From assembly GCA_001021135.1 (NCBI GenBank), contig LDJE01101092.1, forward strand, positions 1 through 22,367: a DNA stretch of 22,367 bases, written 5' to 3'. The first letter of the stretch is position 1. The number at the start of each line of letters is the position of its first letter. The DNA comes from Selaginella kraussiana (taxonomy: Eukaryota; Streptophyta; Lycopodiopsida; Selaginellales; Selaginellaceae). Below the pieces are notes generated by a model. It saw nothing but the letters and a program-made list of their open reading frames with translations. It had not been told where the DNA came from and searched no databases. The translations under genes were made by a program, and so were the position numbers. Below are positions 1-11,293 of this stretch, piece after piece.

Positions 1-6
1 AATATA

Positions 7-2282
7 TTATGAGAGGCGACGAAAATCTTCGTTGTTCTCTAGCTTGGGAATTGCACTGCTTAACTTTCTTTGTGCATTCACAACGAGTTTAACGAGGCTG
101 CCGAGCACCCTAAGATCATTCGTCCCTTCGCTGTACAGCCTTCTGGGCCCTGCGTGCTTCGCCTTGAACTTGAGGCCCGCCGTTCCTTTCGTCCGGACGC
201 CCACTACCGCCTGCTCGAAACTGGGCTCCTCGCGGACGCCCTTTGATCCAATTTGAATCTCGTACTGGTGCTTCACGGCCATGGTATTCACCTGTAAAAC
301 ATTCACCCGTTATTTCAGAATGGAAAAATGAGCTCTTTTTCTTCTGCTTACCAAGCTCTTGTTGGGAAGGCTTCCACCTCCAATGGAGCTTGCAAGCAGT
401 TCCTCGTGCAGCCGCTCCAGTGCTCTCGCGCTGCACATCACCTGCGCATGGAGAGCTTCCGTGTCTTCGCTGGAGAAGAAGACGTCGGGGCTGGAAGTAA
501 GACACCACTCGAGTATGCCCGAAGCTAGCTCCGCGAGCTCGGGCACGCCGGGCTTATGGAAGTTGGCACCCTTGATGCATTCCGTGCAGCAGCCGATCAG
601 GGCTTGCCAAAGCCGATTGGGATTCAAGCTCGAGGCCAACAGTTGCAAAGCCTGTGCCTTGACGTGCTTGAGCACGAGAGGCACCACTGCAGCAGCCCGG
701 TAGTGCAGGTCGGGATCCACCAGAGGGCTCTCGAGAACATTGCAGGCCAGTTCGACCAGGACGCACGAGATGGTCTTGTAAGGAATGACGGAAGTCGGGA
801 TCGCAAGTCGGCTTCCTGACGACGACTTCCTCAGTGAGAAATCGGCATCGCTGTAGCTGAGGTAATTGAGAGCCACCGGGTTCTCGAGCATGCACCGGAA
901 CACGGTTAATGCCAACTTGGCTTGTGGTATTCCGCCTCCGGCCTTTTGCATGGCAGCCACATTCAGAAAATGCTCATGGCACACGCTTATGAAATTCTTG
1001 AGCACGTTAATCCAGACGCCGGTTAGCGCATGCTCGTGACCATCGTCCGCCGTCGCTGGCCATACCTGTACACCCAGTGAGGACCATTCATTTCAACCTA
1101 ATGAACAAGCTTACCAGGTTTGAAGGGTGGAGGTACACCAAGTGGTAAAGGAGGGCGAGACCACAAGACCTCCGGCACGAGCTCTGGCAGTCCTCGGTTG
1201 TGCTCCTGCCGTTGACCTGGTCCACAGTTGCAAGACCAAACAACGTGCTTATGTAGCCGACCACGTCTTCCCAGCCGGGGATCTGCTCATCGGCTGCTGC
1301 AGCCTTCTTTGGGGCGCTTGGTGGTGACAAAAGGGAATCCACAGTGTTGAGGAGGCATGCGAGAGGTGTCAATGGTGAAGATAGCTTCGCAATGTACGTG
1401 TTCTGGCTTTCTCTCCATAGAAGGAGCACCAAGAGCGTCAAGGTGGCGTCGAGTTCCAGCCTCTTCCTGTCTGATGTTACTTTCAAGGAAAGAACCGCCA
1501 CGAGCGCATCGAATATGTTATTCGTGAAGAAATAGCTCGCAATCGGATTGGAGTTGACATTGTCCGTTGCCGTGAGAATGGTGAGATACAACCTGATGAA
1601 GATCTAAGTTACTAGATACAACCTTGGGACATACAGTTTTTACCTTAGTCCAAGCGATTTTATCACGATTGGAACATCATCTCTGCCGAGTAAGATGCTG
1701 GTGCTTGAGAGAAGACGTCTGAAGAACGGATCTGCGTTGTCGACTGAGCCAGAAACCAGCATGGTGATGGTTAGACCCTGTAAGCACCACAAGATAAGTT
1801 CATATAGATTTGTGCTCAGCTATGAACACACCTGCTGGCTGAATCGCTTTCTGAAAATCTCCCGCAGAGCAACTACGAGCGTCTCCAGTGCATGAGCTAC
1901 TCGGATGAAGCTCCCGTCGCTCAAGTAACTGCAGCAACCGATTGTTCTTCATGGCTTAACATCATTGCAAGCGACTACTTACGAAACACAGGCAGAAAAC
2001 AGCTCGTTCATCACGGGCTTGGCAATTTGCTTCAGTTGGTCCTCGCTCCTGCTGGAGATGCATTGTGCTAGAAAATCTTGATTCACCTGGAAGCAAATCC
2101 ACTCGGATCCCACACACAAGACGCAAAGAGGCACTAACCTTGAGGAGGAAGAGCTCATCCCAAAAGCGTTGAATTGTGGACTGGCCCTGTATCCCCCTCT
2201 CTCTCGCAGCTGCGATGGGACTGCGTCCCGCGAAAAAGTCCTCGTAGATCGAAACGCACTTCTCCTTGAGACCGCTGCGCAT
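7..2282 (-). CDS. ARMH3: ARMH3-like armadillo-like helical protein (DUF1741)
   Basis: Seven coding exons on the minus strand: 2282-2139, 2086-1983, 1928-1832, 1777-1644, 1592-1115, 1065-352 and 291-7. They join to 1,956 nt, or 651 aa plus a TAA stop, close to the 689 aa of human ARMH3 (C10orf76). The start is MRSGLKEKCVSIYEDFF, followed by FWDELFLLKV, which resembles the human N-terminal LKEKVVLMYDEIF and FWEELFLMKV. Further matches are the HALETLVVALREIF helix, the TATDNVNSNPIASYFFTNNI stretch, and the C-terminal half with LALTVFRCMLENPVALNYL and LWQALIGCC. The family is all-helical; animal ARMH3 works at the Golgi with GBF1 and PI4KB, while the plant role is little studied. The C-terminal tail after the last intron is basic and was not recognised from the animal protein. 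Four of six introns have AG followed by GT at the acceptor. The start lies 99 bases from the ASCC3 stop on the same strand. A CAG just before the start could be a 5'UTR splice acceptor. Confidence 0.88.
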
Positions 2283-2381
2283 TTCTGCTTGTGTGATAAA
2301 CCCTAAAATCAGATGTTCGTATTAACCCGCGAAAAACTGTACATATGCTGCTGCTCTTCACAAAAAGGGGCGAATTTGCTC
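2283..2381 (-). promoter_or_regulatory. 99-bp tandem intergenic spacer between ASCC3 and ARMH3
   Basis: This stretch must hold the 3' end of ASCC3 and the promoter or leader of ARMH3. It contains a telo-box (AAACCCTAAA on the plus strand, about 2297-2308). On the minus strand a short uORF, ATG TAC AGT ... TGA, encodes about 11 codons (MYSFSRVNTNI). No AATAAA poly(A) signal is visible for ASCC3 within it. A CAG just before the ARMH3 ATG could be an acceptor of a leader intron. Confidence 0.55.
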
Positions 2382-5300
2382 TCAAAAAAAGGAGATATTA
2401 TGAGTCTGATCGAGACCAACGTAGCAATCCGACACAAGAAACAGTTTGAGTTCCTGTACATCGAGATATGAAATACCATCGCAAACAAGGTCGAGGCTCA
2501 CCTGATCCGCAGTTGCGTTGGAGACTTGCAAGCTGCTTGTTGCACGTCCATCCCTAAAGCTGACCCGCTTCATCGCATGGAGCTCCCAGCTCTCCGTGTT
2601 CCCGAGGACGAGCCACCACCCTTCTTCCTTGCTCTATTACAGACGACAACCTAATTAGTAACGATAATTGAGTAGTAAGAGTCTTTACCTTCGGATAACG
2701 AGGAACATACGCTCTGGAATTCCTTCTAGCAAGGCTGGAGAGACGAACTTCCACCATGAATGAAGCCGTATTATCTGCCTCGTTGAGCGTCCGATTGGAA
2801 ATTCTCCAGTCGAGATCAACTCGCGGAAACTGACTCCGAGCCTGCTTAAACGCACAACAGTGATTACCGAACACTAACCTGCTGTTTACTGACCTTCATA
2901 ACCGCGGTGACTTGCCACTCGGGCAGTCGTTGTCTCAGCAGCTGCTCTACACGGTCCGCAGGAGCGGATAGGAACTGATCGAAGTTCGCGAAGCCCGCTG
3001 GGCTGAATATTTCGTCATTGTTCATGTGTGGAAGCATCAAGAATGGCGAGTCGTCCCACCACATGCCCTATTAAACAAGCCGCAATGTGTTATCTCCAAC
3101 TCAAAACAAGGATACTCGTACCTGCATCACCATCTGGAGCAGCTGCATTGCTCGTATAGCCGTCCTCAACCATCCTCCATTGGCAGAAATGTCCACCATG
3201 GCCTGAACTATACGTATACTCTGATCCAGTACAGACTTTGTGTCCGTCACATAATCAGTAATGGGAAGTTCTAGCCGGGAGAAATGTGCCTGAGAATTAG
3301 ATCGTCAGTCATATGAGAACGATCGAGTAGCATTCAAAGCCCTAACCTGCAACAGCAAATTTGCCTTGGTGTGGGGACTGTCAAAAGTCCTATTGTCGAC
3401 GGCCAGCCTCACGTCCCTTGCAAGCATCTCGTTGAGGTTTTCCTGCGAGGTTTTCGTGTTAGGGTTTAGGGTTTATAAAAAACAAACCTCATTATGGCGA
3501 AGAGGAAATTCACTGTATTCCATAGCACCAGAGAGCAGTGAAAGCATCGCCTACAAAATGACGGAGGTCAGTGCTGAAGAGTTTTCATCACGAACCCACC
3601 TCCAAGTTAGTGCTGGCACCAAGATTTGCGGTAAACAGGGCCACGGTCGTATAGCGTAGATAGTACTTGGAAGCAATAAGACCTGGCATTTGGGCCTGCA
3701 CAGCGTCCTCTTCTACGCTAATGCAACCAGCGTCCTCCAAATCTTCCAAGGTAGAATTCACCAGGCTGTAGACGAAGCTCACGAATAAGAAACACATACG
3801 ACGAGTAAAGCGTGGCTACCTTGAAAGGAAATAATTGATAGACTCGCTCTCGGTATCCTCCAGACCATAGTAACTCGGATTCATAACCTATAAACGGTTA
3901 AGTATTAAACCTCAAAGAAAACCATCTTACCAGTCGACGATATAAGTATGTCCATGTCAAATAGTGGAGCGCATCTTGCCTGCTGCCGATTGTTCCAGAG
4001 GAGATTTCTGCATTGAAGTGGTCGTGCAGTTGATGTATGAGGCTGCTCTCCACCGGAAATGGCTCATATAGAAACTGCAGCAGAAATCAAATGGAATCAA
4101 ATACTGATAACGTGGAAAATACCTTCTTGTAGAAGCTCTTCTTCGGTTCGTGAACCAAAATGACGGCTTTACCATGCTGATCGTACTGCGGTCGTCCAGC
4201 ACGGCCCATCATCTGCAGAACGTCTGTGATCGGGTAATCCACATACCGCCTCGTTTTCGCGTCAAAGAACTCGGTACCCTGCACAAGATTAGGGTTTATG
4301 GTTTAGACTAACAAGGTTTGCGTAACACACCTTAACTACAACCAAGTGGGCCGGCAAATTTATACCCCAAGCAAGCGTACTCGTGCAGACCAGAATCTGT
4401 TTATAAAAACAGGTGTGAAGTTCACTCTAGCGAGAAACACAAGGCTCACCTGTATCTTGTTGTCTCGGAACAAGTTCTGGACGAGAGCTCTGTCGCCGTC
4501 GTCGAGGCCGGCATGGTGCAAGCCGATTCCGAATTGCAGCGTGTGCTTTAGATTGCTGTCTCTCGCTTTACGCACATACACGTTGGTCTCTTCTTCCGAT
4601 ACTTTTATAAACTGTCGAGGTTGCTCGTCCGCAGCGGCGTACTGCAAACAGAGAACAAATCAGCCGTTCCATTAACAAAACAAAGTGCCTTTGGAACGAA
4701 CCTGGATTAAATCCAAAGCCGTGAGCCGAGTCTGCCGGCGGGACGAAACGAATACCAGAACCGGCTTGAAGGGCGAGTGCGTCTTGATTGCAGCATACGT
4801 TGGCTTGTTCATGCTGTTCATTCGGGGGCAGTACTGCTTCCCTGGATATCCCTGTTAAGATGATGTTACTCACGCTGTTTACAAGTACGCTGTAAATTAG
4901 AAGTACATACCTGTATATGAACTTCCAAGGGCACCGGACGAACACTCGGCTTGAAGTTGAAGAGGCCAACGTTGTTAATGCCAAGCCAATTTCCCAAATC
5001 ACTGCAAGAACGGCGTTAATATACCTCTCCCAGGCGAATTAGATGCTTACTGAGCATTTGCGAGAGCAGTAGATAATCCCACAAATCTGACGGAACGATC
5101 AGTCTGCGAAGAAATGTACCGCATACGGGATACGATAACCTGGAAACGTTGAGTTAGCACTGAACTTGAACGCACGAGTGTATACCTCTAGAATGGGTCC
5201 TCTGTCGGCTCCAAGCAAATGAATTTCGTCAATGATCATCAAGCCAACCTAAAACAGTTCCGGTTTAGGGTTTAGGGTTTAGAGTTTGGGGAGTACCTTC

Positions 5301-8300
5301 TGCACGTAGCTTCTGTTCTGCCAGTTTCTACTAATCCCATCCCACTTCTCAGGCGTCGCGATGATAATGTCGGCTTCCTTCAACGCCAAAAGATCAGGCG
5401 TGAAGTCACCAGTCAGCTCCACCTACATATAACATTGCGTTGATGATCGCAGATTGAGATTAATCAAATGCTTACAAGCGTCTTCTTAAGAGCAGGAACT
5501 AAGTCGTGCCTCCAATCATCAACCCGTTCTCTAACGAGAGCTTTCAAAGGAGCGATGTAGATAACCTGTAAAATTAGCAGTAAATATATGAAAAAACGAG
5601 AAAGAATTAAATACCTTCATGCCCGGTTGCGTGTTAAACAACCGCAGCATCGCTAACTCCGCCGAGATGGTTTTGCCACTTCCAGTTGGAGCACCCAAGA
5701 GAACATTGTGGTCCGAATGGTACAGAGTATGGAATGCCTAAAGATCAAGGGTTAACGCAACAAAGAAAACCGTATAGAAAGACGTACCTGAGTCTGGATC
5801 GGGTTGAAGTGAGAAAACTTGTAACGATCCTCGTACTGCTGGCATTTCAATGCTGTTACCGAAAGCGGCCGTAGGTTCAGCAATTCCGTGTGCGGAGGGG
5901 GAAGCTAAATAAAATCATGCGTTAATCGATGTTGTTTGTTATTAAGTAGTGGTACTTACTTCGGGGAGTTTGAGATGTTGGAACGAGACCGTAAGGACGG
6001 AGGCTGCGTGCAACCAGCTATCAGATGTCACGCGAATGTAATACTGCGGGGGGATGGGCTCGAAAATGGGTATCGTGAATGTGATTGTCTGGCTTCCTTC
6101 CGAAGCCATCTTTCGTGAAAGTGTCCAATCTTCCGAGTGGTAGATAAGCTCACTCTCAGAGTCCTGTTATAAAACACATTAGCAATAATTAGCACAACAA
6201 TAAAACACAAACCTCAACCCAGATCCACCAGCGAAGCGAACCACCATGGATCCTGTCCTTCCAGTGAAATGTAGGTGTGATCGTTAATGCCACCTGATCA
6301 CATTTGCGTGCGTTTAAGCTAAACCCTAAACCCTAAACTGGAGAAAGAAGAAGCTTACCTGTAGGACGGTGCGAGTGATTGGGCTCACAGTTGCAGAGAG
6401 CTCAAACGCAGGAAAATTATCCAGACATTGACGGACCAGCTGAAACAAATTCATACACGGACGATCAAACAGTCGGCATCAATCCCAGAAAATATTTACC
6501 TTTCCTCCATGAGGATAATTGATAAGAGCACCTATTTCCCTCTCATCCATGTCAAAAAGTCTCTCAATGGTCGCATGTTTGTCCTCCAACTTTCGCAAAA
6601 CCTGCATAAACTATAAGCTACAGACGTAGGAAAAAAAAAGACTCACCTCGAACGACAGAAGCGGCTGAAATTGCCGTAATGGATGTTGATGAGGCCATAT
6701 ACGGAGATCGACGGCCTTGGAATACGTAAGAAACATCTCTGCCATGGAGCACCAATTCCGACGCAAAGCAATCTCGAAGAGCGCTCTCATAATGCGGCTC
6801 AAGCTCGCACTAATATATGCACTATCCGCTACCAGCGAAAAGCTGTCGATATATCCTTGCGAAATGTACACCTACATGAGCTGAAACATCAAAACCAGGA
6901 CTCGCAATCACGGAAAAATTCACCTGAATAAGGATGTTAATCTTCCCATACTTGTTTTCCGGACCGCCGAGGACATCAAGTGGGCAATATTTCAGCAACT
7001 TGGATAACTCGTCCTGCTCTTCTTCTCTCACGACTATGTTTTCGAACTCGGAAGAATGAGACACAAGGTTAATCAACTGTAAATCCAACATGGTTAGAGT
7101 TCACAGTTTCCTGGGTTTAGGGTTTAGGTCTAACGTACCTCGGAATCGCCCATATGCATCTTGAGCATCTCGTTGTAAGTCTCGACACTAGTGTACTGGA
7201 GGTAGAAGTGGCTCGCAACGCGCCCCAGATCAGTTACGTACATGTTGCCGCTCTTCTCATCGAAACGAAGCATCTTCGCAGAATGCAGAGAACGAGCTGC
7301 ATCTGTGATCAGGGCATTGCGTTTAGCGACGAGTCCAGGATCGCTCATAGCCTGCAGCAACATAAGACATCGTACAATGTTCTTGTTTATAAGAACATTT
7401 CAATACCTCGTCCCAGGAGAGGCCATACGCAAGCGGGTTTGAAGTCATTCGCATAAACAGATACGTATACCCGAGCCAAGCAGCTGCCTCCCGTACATTG
7501 GCTACGGTCCCAAGGACTACTTCGGCGTTCAGGTTGTCTTTCAAGGATTTGATGAACTGCATTGCACCCGTGGATGTTAATCTTACGAATTGCAACTTCA
7601 AAACGCACCTGGCTCTCAATGGGGAGCTGATGGGTAACGAGACGCAGATAATGAACCAGCTTGTCGTGCGACGTGATTATGATGCCCTCACCACTGGTAT
7701 CAAACTGAGGACGACCAGCTCGCCCGAAAATCTAACTCAACAAATCGAGTCACAGTTTGGAAACAAGAAAAAAAATGGACACAAGTACCTGCATCACATC
7801 GAGCATTCCCAAGTCCCTCCATCCACCGGCTTTTGAATCATAGAGTTGAGTCCCCTGAAAGTGAAGGTGAAATGTTTTCGCTTCTAGACTATGGTTACCT
7901 TGATGATGACCATATGAGCCGGAAGGTTAACACCCCAAGCCAGAGTTGCAGTGCAAACGAGCACCTGAAATGGTTATGAAACCTTAACCATCAACGCATT
8001 TATTTACCTTGAGAATTCCTTCTGAAAACAGCCGCTCCGTCAAGTTTCTGTGTGATCGCAGCATGCCAGCATGGTGAACACCAAACCCTGATTCGAACAG
8101 CTCCGCCAGCTCGCGATTTTTGGAGCTGAGAACCTCCCTCTGGAAGACAGACATTAAGAACACTCCACAGAAAGAAGAACGCCCTGAACCTTGATTAATT
8201 GATATCGAGGATGATCTAGATTCAAGAAGCAGTCGATCTCCCCATTTTTACCTGCGATCTCAACCTGAAACAACAGACAGCATATAAATTACCAAAACAC

Positions 8301-11030
8301 GTATTACAGACCGCAGGTTACCAGGATACGGGCGGTTTTCACTGTGTCCTTCCTCGAATGAACAAAGACCATTGCTTGTTGATCACGACGAACAGCTTCA
8401 AACAACTGAAGGAACAAAGACAAGGTTGATCAGCAAATAAATTTCAAGCTTTACCTTCTTGTAGCAAACTTCATTCATGAGGGTATTCCGTAGAGCGAAA
8501 TTCGTCTCAGTGACGCCTATGTACTGTTGGGTGAGCGGTACTGGACGGAAACCGGCGTCGAAGTAGAAGAGGCCGCTCTCCACATTGACTCTCAAGAATT
8601 GAGCTACCTGGAAACAAGTCGTCAGTGATTTGCGGTGTTCTTGCAGATAAGTACCTCGGTATAGTTCGGTAATGTTGCTGAAAGACCTACTATTCGAATC
8701 ATGCTCTGGCTTGATTCTACCTGAAAATAAATAAATAAATGTAACACATTTCCACTGTAGTGTTAAATCATGTACCTGACGTAGAGTTCTCGCGACCAAA
8801 GCTTCGATGACAGGCCCACGGTCGTCATTCAAAAGATGCACCTCGTCGATGATAAGAAGCTTGACGAGAGCCGTCAAGGCCATGTCACTCGTCTTCCGCG
8901 TCATCACATCCCACTTCTCAGGAGTAGTAACAATCATCTGCATGCATACCACGGTGAGATCGTTCAATGATGAAAATCCCAACTTATATACCTGAGTCTC
9001 TTCGATTTCTCGTTTCGTCAGCGGCACGTCCCCGGTAAGCTCCTTGACCACCATATCCAAAGGAGCAAGTCTACGGCTGAATGCCGCGGTCATCTCAGCT
9101 GCAAGTGCCTTCAAAAAACAAGTCAGTTCCAGTCGCAAATGAGAAGTCAGTCATACCTTCATGGGAGCTATGTATACGATCTTGAAGTCGTTCTTCATCA
9201 AAATCCCGGATTTGAAATGGCGCTTTATCTCATGGAGGACAGTGATCATCGCAATGTTCGTCTTGCCAGCACCGGTGGGTGCACATACCTGGTTATCGTC
9301 ATATTAGCCAACGTATGAGTAATATCTACAACTCACAAGAATGTTTTCGTTGCTATTGAACGCAGTCTGGAAAATCCTGCTCTGTATACGGTTCAAAGTG
9401 GTGTACCCTTCGAATGCGACTTGAGCAAAATCTTCAAGATCGGAGATGTTCACCTGCATGAGCAATGCTTAAACACTAGTAAAACTTGCATATATGCATG
9501 CAAAACGTACCAAAGTTTCACCCGGTTGCATCGAAGCTGTGGGAGTTGCAGGCACAAGAACTTCTTCGTAGCCCTTGAACACCTTCCTCTCGCACCCAGG
9601 AGGGAGTGCGGCACTCGTCAATCCAAGCAAACCCTTTCCCGTCCCAACAAGAGCATCGATCCTGTCGACCCTCTCGCTGGCATCAACGAGAGCGGCAAAA
9701 CTTCCGATCCCTTCGTACTCAGAGTCATTGCGTCTACCCTGCCGCCGCTCTTCCTTCCGACGTATCTTGTCTATCTGTTTCCCAAAGCTCGTGTTGATGC
9801 TCACCTGATCGACCAGTTAGCAGTCTACGTAGGTACTATACGAAATAAATACCTGGGTGCCGTAACTCGGCATACGGTCCTGAGGAGCAGCCGGTTTCTC
9901 GTGCTTCAGATTGTTCAAGCCTCTTCGAATTTTTACCACGATTTCGCTGCGGTTCTGCACGTCAAATGTTAGCTTTTTATGCGGCACACTATACGTTTCG
10001 GCCAACCTGAAGGAGGAGTTGAATGTATTCGAAAGCTCCATCGCCCATGAGGTCGAACAAATGCCCCGCAGCCTTTGAAAATCATCAGGTAAGATGACGA
10101 TAGAACGGGGAATGGACGGCCATACCTCCTCTCCCGTGTCTGGGGAGTCCAGTACACGGCATACTGCAAATGCGAGTTCGTCTCCCGACTCCTTGCATAT
10201 GTCTTGAATCCATCTTAGAGACGCTCCATCGTCTTGTTGAGCAGTGCTCTCAGCGTTGGAGATGGAGGGCAACTCGGGTTCCTCGTCGCCAAGGGAGCAT
10301 GTAGAAGGTGGACGAAACTGAAGATCGGCTCCAAACTCCGGCACTTCCTCCCGGGCAGCATCCTTCGGGGCCGAGCTCCATTGGTGGAGCTTCTTCGATA
10401 GCTCTGCGACTCGTGCAACTTGAGACTCGTTGATGAACACAAAGAGCTCGGCCAGCCTCTTCCTACAAATCCAAATTACAATATACATTTAACACTAATG
10501 TATTGTGTTAATAGTAGTATATACATACCCTTGCTCTTTGGACGTCACATTCCCGGGGATGCCGGTCAGGCAGTCGTAAACAATGTTGGCCGACTCGTGA
10601 AGCTCCTCCGACGACAACTCTCCACCGAGCAAGGAGGAGACTGCAGCCAGGAACTCCTCGTAAACCTTCCGGATCGCCAAAGGAGCTGCAAGCGGAAAAG
10701 CTCGTGAATTTGCAAAGAAATACAGGCGGTGCTTACCGGAGTCCCATGAGGATACCAACTTCCGAGCAAGGGCCGTCGTCCCAATGGATGCATTCGACGT
10801 CCTGCATGCAAGACGTGAGCAACAAAAAACGCAACCCTAAGCAACTCACAGTCGCTCTCTTTCTTCACGCCGCTTCTGAAGCAGCTGCTTGCGATCCAGA
10901 TAAACCTGATCGATGTTGAAGAAAAAATCGTCATGGTCCCTCAGGGCGGTCGTCAGCCGCGGCGTCTGCAAATGCATGATCAGCGGCAGTCCATCGATTG
11001 GGGAGCACATACCTGCAGCTGGAAGATCAT
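2382..11030 (-). CDS. ASCC3: ASCC3/DExH14 Ski2-like double-cassette helicase (Slh1 family)
   Basis: Forty-nine coding exons splice in frame to about 2,050 aa, matching plant DExH14 (Arabidopsis At5g61140) end to end. The start (11028-11030) is an 18-nt first exon MIFQLQ (11013-11030), joined to [20 protein letters not shown]. The N-terminal region (about 1-280) is the ASCC2-binding part in animal homologs. Cassette 1 has Walker A APTGAGKT (about aa 427-434, near 9259-9282), TPEKWD, DEVH (about 538-541, near 8833-8856), [15 protein letters not shown], then a Sec63/winged-helix unit (about 817-1220). Cassette 2 has GAPTGSGKT (about 1273-1281, near 5671-5695), DEIH (about 1378-1381), [14 protein letters not shown], and a second Sec63 unit ending [16 protein letters not shown]. 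Both cassettes keep their ATPase motifs. Known role: unfolding or splitting collided ribosomes in the RQT/ASC-1 complex; in animals also alkylation repair with ALKBH3. Introns are mostly 45-65 nt and 43 of 48 are phase 0. The donor near 8190 (GTTCAG) is weak but keeps the frame. Confidence 0.95.
3459..3475. repeat. Interstitial telomere-like repeat in ASCC3 intron
   Basis: TTAGGGTTTAGGGTTTA, a little over two units of the plant telomere repeat, lies inside the intron between the exons coding PLRHNE and ENLNEM. The AAACCCT strand is the sense strand of the transcript. Confidence 0.8.
4289..4306. repeat. Degenerate telomere-like repeat in ASCC3 intron
   Basis: TTAGGGTTTATGGTTTAG is two TTTAGGG units, one with a single change. 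It lies in the intron before the exon beginning GTEFFDAKT. Confidence 0.65.
5262..5283. repeat. Interstitial telomere-like repeat in ASCC3 intron
   Basis: Two perfect TTTAGGG units plus a partial third and fourth lie in the intron just before the exon carrying the cassette 2 DEIH box. AAACCCT is on the sense strand of the transcript. Confidence 0.8.
6319..6338. repeat. Interstitial telomere-like repeat in ASCC3 intron, opposite orientation
   Basis: CTAAACCCTAAACCCTAAAC lies in the intron before the exon beginning VALTITPTF. The orientation is opposite to the other four intronic runs, so TTTAGGG is on the sense strand here. Confidence 0.8.
7113..7128. repeat. Interstitial telomere-like repeat in ASCC3 intron
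   Basis: GGGTTTAGGGTTTAGG, two telomere units, lies in the intron before the exon beginning [16 protein letters not shown] is on the sense strand of the transcript. Confidence 0.75.
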
Positions 11031-11070
11031 GGCGGAAGAACCCTAAATTCTGGCTGGTTGTTCTTAAACC

Positions 11071-11085
11071 CTACAAATGTATCAT
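11071..11085 (-). other. uORF (MIHL-stop) upstream of ASCC3
   Basis: On the minus strand CCGCCATGATACATTTGTAG gives a 4-codon uORF in a strong start context, 53 bases upstream of the ASCC3 ATG. The ten bases CCGCCATGAT recur exactly at the real ASCC3 start (CCGCCATGATC), so the two start sites look like copies. It is regulatory only if the transcript begins upstream of it, which the sequence cannot show. Confidence 0.5.
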
Positions 11086-11183
11086 GGCGGCAGGCGGTGA
11101 GCAGCTTCCGGACCGAGACGCGAGACGGACTTAAAAACCGGCTGCTGGACCAACAAACCGGACAGAGATTCCTTCCTTTGTTT

Positions 11184-11200
11184 GGGGAATTGAATTCCCC
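11184..11200. repeat. Perfect palindrome in the shared promoter
   Basis: GGGGAATT, a central G, then AATTCCCC: two 8-base arms in perfect inverted symmetry. It lies roughly mid-way between the two divergent genes. It could be a binding site for a dimeric factor; no factor is assigned. Confidence 0.6.
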
Positions 11201-11257
11201 ACCGGATTAGGGTTTGCCTGGTCTGTGCGTGCTTACTTGCTTGCTGGCGGGTAAGCG

Positions 11258-11293
11258 ATGGCGATCGTGGGAATGCGACGAGCGAATCCTTGA
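11258..11293 (+). other. uORF (11 aa) upstream of the EMSY-like gene
   Basis: GCGATGGCG opens a short reading frame, MAIVGMRRANP then TGA, 72 bases before the EMSY-like ATG. A GTAAGC at 11251 and an AG at 11313 would form a 63-nt leader intron that removes the uORF exactly in the manner of the other short introns here. Splicing could therefore switch the uORF on or off. Confidence 0.45.

Noticed and set aside
116-508. 130-codon minus-strand frame at the left end
   Set aside because: It runs across the last ARMH3 intron in a frame other than the spliced one.
3459-7128. True telomere or subtelomere
   Set aside because: Only two to three units per run, scattered in introns of an intact gene, in mixed orientation.
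9421-9972. 183-codon plus-strand open frame
   Set aside because: It lies antisense to ASCC3 exons whose protein aligns closely with DExH14; no homology of its own.
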